This document shows positions 1 through 10,984 of a stretch of 64,000 nt of DNA, in pieces. Position numbers and translations under genes: made by a program. The DNA is from Pontederia crassipes (lineage: Eukaryota; Streptophyta; Magnoliopsida; Commelinales; Pontederiaceae): NCBI GenBank assembly GCA_030549335.1, contig CM060195.1:28958874-29022873 (forward strand). The letters run 5' to 3'. The first letter of the stretch is position 1. The number at the start of each line of letters is the position of its first letter. The notes below the pieces were generated by a model. That model was not told the origin of the DNA. It was given only the letters and a program-made list of their open reading frames with translations, and did not search any database.

Positions 1-26
1 TTCTTAATTTTCAACAAATTTATTCA

Positions 27-1802
27 CATTTAGAGGAATTTTATATATTAATATTATAAGATATAATATATTAGAATTCTGTATTGTCGGAGCCATCTAG
101 TGTTTTTATTAGACTAGCCCGTCCGTTGTTCGACTCGATATAATTACGGACAAGTCATCCGCGCACAGTTTGAATTTGCCTAATAAGTTATCAGGCTCGG
201 ACGGATAATAGGCTGAACACTATATTTTAGGCGTTTGCCCGATATTCAATAATTTGTTATACCCGTATGTTAATTAACAAACTCATCCAACCATTAATTT
301 GTTAATAATATTAGGTATTTAGATCGAGTTAATTACTGCTTAGTTAGTGTCCATCAATAATAACTAGTAACCTTATATAATAATATTTACTAATAATAGA
401 ATATAAGTAATTTATCCATTATTAATTTGATTTGTTCTATGATCAATGAAAAGATAAAATTATGAGAAAACTAAAGGAAAAAATAATGATACCTTATTTA
501 CTATATTATATTATTAATGTATCAATAAAATAATATAAGAAAATATAGAAAAAAGAAATGTCAAATTTTAAAATAAATGAAAAGAATAATTTATTTTTAA
601 AAAAATTAATGGACTTGTTCGGTTCGTTCATTAATCGATCTGTCCGTTAAAACCTATTAAACTTTATTACTCGGACAAGTTTAAAAGTCTATTAAATGAT
701 TCGATAATAATATATTAAATTAATGAATTTGTTCGATTCTCTCATGTTTAATTAAAATTGGATTGATCGAAACTATTAGAAGTCCGTCCAATTTCTTAAA
801 CACGACTGAAATCATCAGAACCTTCAACAAAACCTTGGTTGTAGTTTGGCGGCTTCATCTCTTAGAAACTTTACATTTACAAAATAACATTATAATATTT
901 TAAAAAATATAATTATATTCAAATATGGACGATCCTATTTGGAACTTCCAATGACCGTCGGATCTGATTGAAGTTTCGAGCTCCAGCCATTAGAAAATTT
1001 AAAGTTTAACTAATAATATTAATGTTTACAGAAAAATGTTACAATATTTTTCTACTAGGATTATGTAATATAATATAATTTCAATGATATGAGCCATCAG
1101 AAACTACCTCTTGGATAGTCGAAAAGTTTAAAAATTTAAATAACAATATTAATATTTACATAAGAATGCTATAATATTTATTAAATATTTGAATTCAGAT
1201 CGTCAGAGTTGTCATAACAATTTCCGATAGTTTTAGCCGTGAGAAATTTTAAATTTCAAATAATAATATTAAATTTTAGAGAAGAACACTATATTTCAAT
1301 ATTATATTATATACTATAATAACATTATTCCCGAATTATAGCAGCCTCGGCAAGAGGAACTTCTGTCGAAATATTGGTTCACAACATTGACAGTCTGAAA
1401 TTTTAAAGTTTAAATAATATCAACGTTTACCGAAAAACGTCACAAACCTCGCTACGGTCGCAAATATTGCTCTGTAAATTTAATATTTTTTTGTAGTGAT
1501 TTCTTACATTTTATAAATAGTGTTATTTCCTTAAAACTCTTTTGAATTATAACAATTTTTCCTTGTCTCATTCTGTTAAGTTTTTCATTATTTTCAATTT
1601 TTCTCTTTATGAAAAGATTAAAATGTCCTTCCACAAAATATTCTTTATTTTTATGTTTCAAATAAAACAAAAGAAAATATTTTAACAATCCAACAATATC
1701 AAACATCAGTCGTGGAAGAATATTTCAATCTTTTCATAAATAAAAAATTGAAAATGACAAAAAAATTTAAGAGAGTCCCACGAAAAAATTGAAGTGAAAA
1801 AT
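27..1802. repeat. Dispersed repeat, copy A, with ~126-bp internal units
   Basis: This AT-rich stretch is repeated, diverged, at 10985-12852. Shared landmarks include the segment around 240-420, the text near 920-1000 and the end near 1770. Inside it, a unit of about 126 bp recurs with starts near 870, 998, 1123, 1248 and 1396; each contains a core like TTTAAATAATAATATTAATG followed by an ACAGAA-type string. No open reading frame of note and no known protein is visible. It is probably part of an unclassified mobile element. The left edge may lie outside the window. Confidence 0.7.
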
Positions 1803-3854
1803 TATAACATTCCCAAATCGACCCCCGTCACATGATAAAAATTAATCTGGAGACGCTACGACATGCTATGACTTTAATGATAATATTGACCATATTTCAG
1901 TCAAAAGTCGAGACACGTCAACGAAAGAATAATAAAATAAAAGAAATAAAGAAAATGATAACTTTAATTTGCAGAAATTTGAAAATGGCTATATCATCTC
2001 TAAGAAATAAAATAAAATTTTACATCATGAATCTATAATTCGAAAGGTAAAGAAAAGCTAATAAGCAATCTAATAAGCCATATGGTTCATATGCTTTCTT
2101 GTCGCCGAAGCTTTGTCACCACACACCTACTCCACCTCGTCACTGAACTGGTCTTGTGGAAATCAGACACAGGGGAGGAGATCCTTCCGTAAATTTTACA
2201 GCCTAATGGGGAACCACACAATATACAATGCATAACATGAATAAAATAATCAGTAGTAAATAATCATGCTTAACTTGAACGTGAAAAGGATAACATGAAA
2301 GCATCATAGATCATAATAAGAATAATAGGATATTATAAATCATGAAGATCACATGATGCATAATAAACTTGAAATCATGGCATACTTGGAAATTATGACA
2401 ATAACTTGACTTGTCTTAATCATGCTTCTTGATCTTGGTTTATTATTAAAAATCAGGATGACTTTAGGTGCCTTTAGTTCTTGGGATGTGCTGAGCAAAC
2501 GATACGGCTTTGTGCGGGTCAGTGGATGATTAAATCATGACTAAGAGAGCTACTCTTATCTTGATGCACTTGACTTGGACTGGCATCCCATTGTTAATCT
2601 TCCATCTGAACTTATTAATCATTTTTTAATAATTTGTGGCTCTTTGTTCTTTGTTCAATAGATATGATAAGCTTAATAAGAAATAAATCAATAAAAAAAT
2701 AGATCTTGAAAATCAGAGATGGATCTCTGTGGAGTTAGAAAAATAAGATCAATTGTACATAGGAAATATTCGGATTGAAAATGGAAATAACTAATAAATC
2801 TAATAAAAAGGTTCATGGATATTGGTCGACCGGATCTGGGGGACGGTCGACCGGTCTGCTCAAATCATTCGACCGGTGGGTAAATCGGATCAGTCGATCC
2901 GTTCAGTTGAACAGTCGACCGATGGGCAAGGACCGATTAGGCTTCAATACAGGGAAATCGGTCGACCGGTCGGTGTCCAGAAAAGTTACAGAACTTGGAT
3001 TTTCCTAAAAATCTTTAACATCAACTCCTCCTAATTTAGTTTCTACATATTAACAATCAATCATAACATAAACATACAAATAGGAATTACACCAGTATGC
3101 AAAATCAATCAATCAAATAATCAAGAATTAAACAACCAAAACGATAACTTTAGGGCCTTCTTCTTATTTTCTTCTTTTCATAATCAATTGGGGCATGGGT
3201 TAAAACAATTCAAAGGTCATGCAAGGTGATTTCAGTTCACCCACCTCTGTTCGCGATTAATCCTTTCTTCGGTTTGTCGGAATGTTAACGATCACATGTA
3301 ATGCCCCGCCATTTACTCATTTTATTTGAAATTCAAAATGCAAAAAATTCGGATTAAAAAAAAAAGAGAGTGGGGTACGTGAGAATCGGTCATTCTCCCC
3401 TCCCCACTCTCCTCCCCACTTCTCTCCCCTATTCTCTCTCTCACCCCACGAAACCGTCCCCCACTCTTCCTCACTCCCCTCCTTCTCACAAGAGTGGACA
3501 GAACCATAAGAAGGAGTGAGGAGGACTCCAGTGCATTTTTTTTTACTCCCCTTACGGCCATCTCTCTCCCTTGAGTGATGAGCAGAGTGCAGACGAACCA
3601 GCGGACGTAGAGCACACGAGCAAACGTAGGGCAACCAAAAGAGGTACCGTAGACGTATAAAATCTCTAGATGAAGAAATGTAGATCAATGATCGTGAAAT
3701 TCGATTCCCATTCGTTTTATCGTTTAACATTATATATTACTCTTTCCGTATTATGGTGTCCTTGTCCTTTAGGATATATTATGAGTTCGAGATATAATAG
3801 ACTTGTCTTAATTTATATTATGATTGTAATACCAACTAATTAATTAATTATTAG

Positions 3855-4472
3855 GCATGTTGCTCTCGGATTACATGTACATAGAGTAATAATGATAATT
3901 AATCATTAGGTAGGTTGCTCTCGGCTTGGTTATATATATAAGAGTAATAATTATATTATGCATTAATTCTACTGCTCTCGGCATATATGTATGTACACAT
4001 ATATAAGCAATATATATATATATATATATGTAAGAGTAATAATTATATTACATAGTGGGTCTATAACTCTCGGCTAGAATAGAGATTATGCTTTGTATGG
4101 AAATAATTATGTTAATCCTTAATTAAAACTCTCGAATTATATGTACATAAATAGATATATAATAGTGATAATGATATTAATTACTTAGGAGGTGGGAGGT
4201 TGCTCTCGGAATTTTTATATCACTATGTATATAAGATAATAATTATTATTATTATTTAGTGCACAAGTGCTCTCGGAATGTTACTCTCATAATTACTATT
4301 GAATAATAAATACTTAAGTGCATGTTGCTCTCAGAATTTTTATATCACTATGTATATAAGATAATAATAATAATTATTATTTAGTGCACAAGTGCTCTCG
4401 GAATGTTACTCTCATAATTACTATTGAATAATAAATACTTAAGTGCATGTTGCTCTCGAAATACAGATATAA

Positions 4473-4522
<50 letters not shown>

Positions 4523-4560
4523 ACTAGTATGTAGTAGGTCTACTACTCTCGACATATGTA
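3855..4560. repeat. Degenerate minisatellite with GCTCTCGG core inside LTR
   Basis: The string CTCTCGG, usually preceded by TTG or TG, recurs roughly every 50-70 bp, for example near 3862, 3912, 3972, 4062, 4203, 4269, 4392 and 4452. AT-rich spacers of the TATATATGTACATA and AGAGTAATAATTATATTA type separate the copies. Positions 4201-4325 and 4326-4450 are a near-identical 125-bp tandem pair. Short (TA)n tracts sit at about 4011-4029 and 4471-4518. Confidence 0.8.
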
Positions 4561-4590
4561 GATATATATATATATATCACATATATATAA

Positions 4591-4706
4591 GTGAAATGAC
4601 CAAAATGCCCTTGAGGGCCAGAGCAATTGTGAAATGACCTAATTGCCCTTGAAGGGCTAGAGCATGTGTAAAATGACTAAAATGCCCTTGAGAGCCCAGA
4701 GCAAAG
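4591..4706. repeat. Three-copy ~39-bp tandem repeat in LTR
   Basis: The unit GAAATGACCAAAATGCCCTT plus an AGGGC-CAGAGCA tail is repeated three times, starting near 4593, 4631 and 4670, with a few substitutions. It lies inside the nested solo LTR. Confidence 0.8.
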
Positions 4707-4915
4707 GAAATCAATGTTGAACCTTCGACTAGCCATTATTGGCTATTTCCATTATGATTATACAAGTGACGGACCTTCGTCCGCAGGAAGGGGATCAGAC
4801 TTCACCCCCTTCTCTGAATCATGATTTAAAATTCATATGGTAAAGAAGATAAGCAAAGTAAAGATCAATGAATGGAATAGCTATGTGTTATTCAAGGTCA
4901 AGGTCAAGGTCAAAG

Positions 4916-5222
4916 CATTGGAGGGGCAGGTAGCTGCACTGAGGAGACAGTGTATCTATTGAGTTTAAATATCACTGCTCCTGGACCACAGGCCCTCTCC
5001 CACCTGTGCTCCGAATAAGAGTGACGCAAGGAACGCACTCTTCCCTCACGGGGGCATATGTGAATTTTATTATTATGCCAGAGGGACAGGTAACTAGCTG
5101 AGGAGACAGTGAACCTACGGGGTCCGTAACGACCACTGTTCCTGGAATGTAGACATTCTCCCACCTGCATTCCGAAAAGGTTGTGCCAACGTGTACACCT
5201 TCCCTGTTATGGGCACCCTGGC
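4916..5222. repeat. Imperfect ~160-bp direct duplication in LTR
   Basis: Two diverged copies begin near 4920 and 5079. They share GGACAGGTA-type text, CTGAGGAGACAGTG, a CACTG(C/T)TCCTGGA string, CTCCCACCTG and a CTTCCCT end. They are direct neighbours inside the nested LTR. No coding potential is evident. Confidence 0.7.
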
Positions 5223-6675
5223 AATATTCAAGGCAGAGACACCTCTAGCTTCCCAATTAACTAAAGTTGAGCTCACATAGGACAACGAACATCAAGGATC
5301 ATATGGTATTGTAAAATACGTAGTTCCACACAAAATATAACAGAGCATGGTAATGAACAACAGAGCATGGTAAGTGTCAGTAGAACAAAGCAATGAACAT
5401 TAGAGCATAGTAATGAATCACAAAGCATAGCATTGTATAGAACATTATTATAGTAATGAACACAGTATTTGATCATTGATTATCATTTCATCGTCTATGA
5501 CTCTATGAGTACTGGGTGTTAGCTCACGGGCATTCCATGCCCATGCTTTGAGATTTTGTAGGTGAGAACCCTGCTTAGGGAGGAGATGGATAATGCAGAG
5601 CTTCAGGGTGGCAGCACATGACTTGCAATATTACTACAGCTTTCCGCCATTTATATTCTGCATTGAATTATCAAACATTGTAAATATGAAACCCTTGAAT
5701 TTCCCTTTTAGCCTTGCTTTTGTTGATATTCTCATAACCCTTTTGAACTATTCTTGTTCCCTATTTCTTTTGAATTATCTCATCACTTTTGGCATTTGTC
5801 ATTTCGTAATGATAATTCTTCCGCATTTTTATATCATTATTATTCTTTATCATCTTTTTTGCCACGCGAGTCATTTGTTGACCAGTCAAAGTCCAAGTCA
5901 AAGTCAAAGTAGTCATAGGCAGTGAGTAGCGCTCCCAGAGTCAGTCTGACCACCAGCGTGGCGGAAGGGCAGATTTTGGGGGCGTTACATCACGTCCCCT
6001 ATTTTTCCTCCGATACTCCCTGTTCTCTCTTGCTGTTGTTCTTCCCTTGACAGATCAACACCTGCGTTTTAAATCTGATGAATAGGACTGAGGAGAGGGG
6101 CATGAGAATCGTATAGTTGCAGCAAGGAAAAGGTCTGGCTACCCTTGCACCTGAGTCGCCCGAGGAAGCCCTGCTCCTCTGTTCCCGCACGAGAGAAGGA
6201 CGGACGAGGTAGAGAGAAGAGGTCGTGAATTTCAGGAGAAGGCAAAAAGATTAGGGCCTGATTTTTTTTCTCTTATAAGACTCCTCTCCTAATTAACTTA
6301 ATTTGATTTAAAGTTATCAAATTAACTCCCTGATTTGTGGAGGTCAACTAATAGGTGGAGTCCTTAATCCAATTGGCATTGAGTTTTATCCCAAGCCGGC
6401 CGTCCTGTTTCAATTCTGTTTTCTTTCTTTTTTTTATCCCTTCTTTTGTCGGTTGTTACAAAAATTATGATAATTTAAAAAGCGTCACATGATAAATTCA
6501 TAGTTCAAGCTTAAACGCGAAAATTCGATATAGTTCAAAAGAAATTTAAGGAAATAACTCATTCAACCAAAAAGCAAATAAAAAATAGTAATAATATATA
6601 TATGAAGAATTTAAGTAACGGTCCGTCAATGTAACCAATGGACCATATTATTTTTTAAAATATATATTTAATGCT

Positions 6676-6790
6676 TGGAACAAGGGTGGCACAGTGGCAC
6701 ACACCATTATTTGGAGATTGAAAGGTCACGAGTTTGAATTTCGTCAATGAGACATATGTACTTTATTTCAATCTTTAATTTTCTTACATT
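6676..6790 (+). mobile_element. SINE-like element with pol III A and B boxes
   Basis: TGGCACAGTGG at 6687-6697 matches the pol III A-box consensus TRGCNNAGTGG exactly. About 34 nt past its end, GGTCACGAGTTTGAATTTC (6724-6742) matches the B-box context GGTTCGANTCC closely. This is the layout of a tRNA-derived SINE head. The parallel repeat copy at 12840-12852 runs on without this sequence, so it looks like an insertion. No clear target duplication is seen and the 3' limit is uncertain. Confidence 0.6.
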
Positions 6791-6799
6791 AGATCTATG

Positions 6800-7966
6800 G
6801 ACCTCTCTATGTATATATCATCATTGAATCCATGGTATATCTATTAATTAATTTTTTTTTATCAATTGTTCATCGTAAATTAAACGTTGATAGTGTTAGT
6901 CAAGGTAGCATAATTATTTTTTTATTAAAATTACTTAGTTTAGCAGGTACGATCTCCTAGCAACACATTATATCAATATTTTAAACACATAATACATGAA
7001 TAATTAAAATATAATACATTTTTGGTAAAGTGTACTAATTACATGTGCATACATTCAGAGATTGCTGCCACCTAGCAATATTCCGTGCCATTTGACACAT
7101 GTAGCAGGAATAGGCTAATAATTCATATATTGCATGGATCACAATGTGCATAATATTAGCAACGTTGGCCCCAAAAATTATATTGACATTTAAATAATCA
7201 AAACAACATAACTAATAAAGTTTTAATTTTAACATTAATTTCAATCAAAACATGAAAAAATAAATAGCGTGGATCCATATTTGAAGCTGTGACCTAAAAA
7301 AATAATATGGATAGCAAACCTAATTAAACCAATTATATAAAATATATAATGTAGATCAATCAAACCATTAAACATTACAAAATATAATTCAATGATCTCA
7401 AAATGGATTATCATTGTAGAAGATATATGATAAAATACATGAGCTGTCTCTTATGTTGAGGAGAGAAGTAGTACTATCCATGTATTTTCTTTCCATGATT
7501 TCTTATGTGCTCCTGTTTTATATTTGCCAATATTTATTCATTTCAATTGTTATAACTATTATTCACTTCCGTTGTTATAACTAACTAACCTTCTCTTCAC
7601 ACGTTTCACTGTTTGTTTACTGTCTAATATATATTTATTTTTATGTGCCAGCAGTTGTTTATATCAGTTACATGTTTAAATATTATTCATTTTTTTCAAG
7701 GTACATTATGGACACATGGTAATAAACTAAAATTCTATCAAAAAGATCAAAATGGCGACAACTAACGGCTCCATGAAAGTTCTTCTATTTATTTTTTTTT
7801 CTTTTAATCATGTACACTCATATATGAGTTCACATAGAACACATTTATGCACATATAACTTTAGATAAAGACATGAAATTTCATATTTAATGTTTTATAA
7901 TATATAATAATCCAGTGATAAGAAACTAATGGCACGAATCTAGTGTTAAAGAAGAAAATAATATAT
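6800..7966. other. AT-rich gene-free stretch
   Basis: Only short A+T-rich text is seen on both strands. No long reading frame, recognisable domain or clear terminal repeat was found. Confidence 0.6.
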
Positions 7967-8271
7967 GATAAAAACTATTGCACTTGTACACTTATAATAC
8001 TTTAAGAAATAAAATTATGTTAAAATGGTATACACATGTGATAGTCTCTAAAGAGGAATAAAAAGATTCTTTATATAAAAAAAAAACTTATTCAAAAGTA
8101 TTATAAGTGGGTTCTTGATGATAAAAACTATTGCACTTGTACACTTATAATACTTTAAGAAATAAAATTATGTTAAAATGGTATACACATGTGATAGTCT
8201 CTAAAGAGGAATAAAAAGATTCTTTATATAAAAAAAAACTTATTCAAAAGTATTATAAGTGGGTTCTTGTA
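7967..8271. repeat. Near-perfect 153-bp tandem duplication
   Basis: The first copy starts GATAAAAACTATTGCACTTG at 7967; the second starts with the same string at 8120 and runs to about 8270. The copies differ mainly by homopolymer length in the A run after CTTTATAT. Such high identity in an otherwise diverged region points to a recent slippage or unequal-exchange event. No gene lies in it. Confidence 0.9.
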
Positions 8272-8909
8272 TAAGGAATCAATTTGTACAACAAAAAAAA
8301 ATGAATACATGCAGAAGGCAAAACTAAAAGGATACGAAAAAAAAAAACACTATGCTGGGGAGTCCATGCTTGACAAATAATTGTACTTTTGAATAATAAA
8401 TTTTCCATCCCATTGATATTACATGCATGTTATCCGGTCAAAACACATTTCCTTATCCGACACTCAAATCACCTACATATGCATGCATCTATTCTATACT
8501 CACCAGATCAACAACCAAGAAAATATGCATGAAGCATGACAATGACCCTTTGGGTGCATAATAAAGCATTATTCAAGGTATGGTGCACGTCTCTTTGAGG
8601 GTATTTATAGGTTGTTATGCATGCGTGGAAGAAATTTTGTTATATGGTTGGTTATGGATTATTATTACCCAATACTCCAATAATTGATAGCATGTTTTTT
8701 TTTTCTTTTTAGCTTATTATTGACCTACGAAGTTAGTTGCATACATATAATATAGATAGATTATAAATTAATATACAAATATATAGTTATTATAACAATA
8801 CGGATAATAAAATTATGTGATTATTATATCATTATCATATTTTATAATCATAACTAATATATTTTAATTTATAGTTAATATTTTAAGAACACTTGCAAGA
8901 CATCTATAT

Positions 8910-9596
8910 GGCTCTGTTTGGCATAATTAATGATCTGACGAGCGGATAGCGGTTTAACGAGCGTATAGCAGTTTAAATAGCGGATAGAGGATAGCGGCTA
9001 ATGTTTAGCGGATAGCGGTTCATTTAAGATATTTATAAATAATTGTTTGATAAACTTAGCGGTGAAATTAGCAGATGAATATAAAATGACATAATTGAAC
9101 ATACAATAAATTATTCGATTCAATCGCTATACAAATTTTATTAAAATTTAATAAATAAATAATTAATATCTCAATGAAATAAAATAAAATTTCACAAGTA
9201 AATATGTTATTAAAATATATTTATATAGTTCATACATGATCTAAAAATATTAATTATCCTTTTAAAAAATAATTATTATTAAATTAATTTATATATCCAT
9301 TGTTAATAAATAAATATTTTGTAATTAATTAAATATGAATATAAAAGGAATATTATTGAATGGTGATAAAATAAAAATTATAAAATAATAAGTTAAAATA
9401 AAAAAAGAAATAATACATTTGAATAAGGATAAAATCGGAAAAAAATAAGAACCTCTAAATGTTAGTAGAAGTAGCTTTTCAATTTTTGCATTCACAATGC
9501 TAAACTCTACATGATTATGTGTGCTACCAGATAAAATAATGTTTTAACCGCTAAACGCTACTTGAAACACTATTTTTGATATTGCCAAACAGAACC
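8910..9596. mobile_element. hAT-like non-autonomous TIR element
   Basis: The left end GGCTCTGTTTGGCA is mirrored on the right by TGCCAAACAGAACC, giving an inverted repeat of about 14 bp of the TGTTTGG type common in plant hAT-derived MITEs. Just inside the left end (8939-9021) a GCGGATAGCGGTTTA-like motif recurs about five times. The right end carries the inverse, AACCGCTAAACGC. No transposase is encoded. An 8-bp target duplication is not evident, so the family is uncertain. Confidence 0.6.
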
Positions 9597-9626
9597 TATG
9601 TCAAGTGTCAATTCCCTTTTTGCTTT

Positions 9627-9628
9627 TA

Positions 9629-9704
<76 letters not shown>
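9627..9704. repeat. (TAA)n microsatellite
   Basis: About 25 tandem TAA/ATA units. Read on the minus strand it produces a run of tyrosine codons, which should not be taken as a protein. Confidence 0.95.
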
Positions 9705-10099
9705 TGCTCAAATTTTTTGACTCATAATTAATGCTATAGTGGATATTTGTCAACACGACAATTTCTAATTGGATATTGATATAGATTTGTTTATAACAAT
9801 CAATTTTTGAATAAATATCACAATCTATAAATCCTAGTTGCAATATAACCATATAGATTGAATTAATTATTATATAACTATATAGATTATAAAATTATAA
9901 AGTTATTAAATAATTGTGATATTATTATAATCATAACTATCCAATATCCTTTTATTTAAATATTTATTACATTTAAATTTATTTAATTGTACGGATAATA
10001 TAATTTTCCCGTTGGATGGCTATGGATAATTGGATCCACTACTTTATTTAAATTATATAATTACAAATATCTTGTAACTAACTCATCTATGCCATATTA

Positions 10100-10984
10100 A
10101 ATATGGCAGTGAAATAAAACTTTTATTTCTTTTCTCATATTCAGACACACAAAGCTAAATTTACTAAAAAAAAGGGAAAAAATTCTATTGGTCGAAATTT
10201 TCTTCACATTGAAATATCATGTCTAATAAATCCACAAACACGAAAGGGATGAGAGGATTAATTAGTCCATGAAAGATGTTCAAAGCCGAGTTCAGACATT
10301 TTCTTTTCACAAATAATGACAAAGAAAAATAGTGTTGAAACTATTAGCATAATCTTTGACTATTAGTTACAATGGATTATGATATGATGATGGGGGAGAG
10401 GATAAAGTGCAAAAATAAATATAAGCGAAACTTTTGTTTGCAGGCAAAAAAATTATTACTTTCGAAATTTTCCTAATTACATATAAACCTAATTTGTTGG
10501 ATAATAAAACACAAACTTTTTTCTCATATTCAGACAAATAACATATTTTTAAGGATAAATTTACATATAAGCTAAATTTTCCTAATTACATTTTTTTTTT
10601 CTTTTGATCCAAATTTATTCTGCAGAAAGAATTGACATGCACCACGAATTGAAATATCCTGTCTAATAAGTAAGGCATTAATTCGTGGAGAATAATTCAC
10701 AAATTTTCCACAATGAATGGATGAGAAGATTAGTACAGGAAAGATGTTGAAATCCAATTTCGGACTTTTCTTTTCACAAATAATGACAAAGAGAAGTAGG
10801 GGTTCAAACTATTAGCGTAATCTTTGTTCATTAATTACAATGGATGATGATATAAAGTGGCGAGGAAAAAGACGCATTTTCAAGAAAAAAATTTATTTTT
10901 ATTGTAACGATGATTTGAACCTTCGTTTGCTTGACAAAAAAAATCATAACTTTCAATTTTTTATTAGATTATATCTAAACTTTT
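10100..10984. repeat. ~415-bp tandem dimer, intact copy
   Basis: Two diverged units of about 415 bp lie head to tail. Each runs from a TTTTCTCATATTCAGACA block through GAAATATC-TGTCTAATAA to TTTTCTTTTCACAAATAATG and a TACAATGGAT(T/G)ATGATAT string. The same dimer occurs at 15528-18676, where a LINE interrupts it. It ends at CTAAACTTTTAT, directly against the second copy of the dispersed repeat. No protein is encoded. Confidence 0.75.

Larger units (their letters stand above)
3297..5989 (+). mobile_element. Nested solo LTR, 2.7 kb
   Basis: It begins TGTAATGCCCCGCC and ends TTTGGGGGCGTTACA, the canonical TG..CA ends of this LTR family. The flanking 5-mers are TCACA (3292-3296) and TCACG (5990-5994), matching at four of five positions, as expected of an old target duplication. 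No gag or pol domain lies within it. Near its 3' end, at 5878-5889, it carries TTGACCAGTCAA. The same inverted motif occurs near the 3' ends of the related LTRs at 29795 and 53996. Confidence 0.75.
1803..6460 (+). mobile_element. Outer solo LTR (Ty3/gypsy-type) containing a nested solo LTR
   Basis: The element starts TATAACATTCCC, where TG has become TA, and ends GGTTGTTACA. It is flanked by a perfect 5-bp direct repeat AAAAT at 1798-1802 and 6461-6465. Without the nested LTR (3297-5989) it is about 1.96 kb. No internal gag or pol domain is seen, so it fits a solo LTR left by recombination between two LTRs. Similar TGTAAC..GTTACA ends occur on three other LTRs in this window. It includes several GGTCGACC palindromes at 2824-2968. 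Assignment to a Tekay/Del-like lineage is inference from end sequences only. Confidence 0.75.

Noticed and set aside
3317-3730. Minus-strand frame of 137 codons
   Set aside because: It sits at the start of the nested solo LTR. Its composition is low-complexity and no domain is seen.
9601-9852. Minus-strand frame with a long tyrosine run
   Set aside because: It is the translation of the (TAA)n microsatellite.
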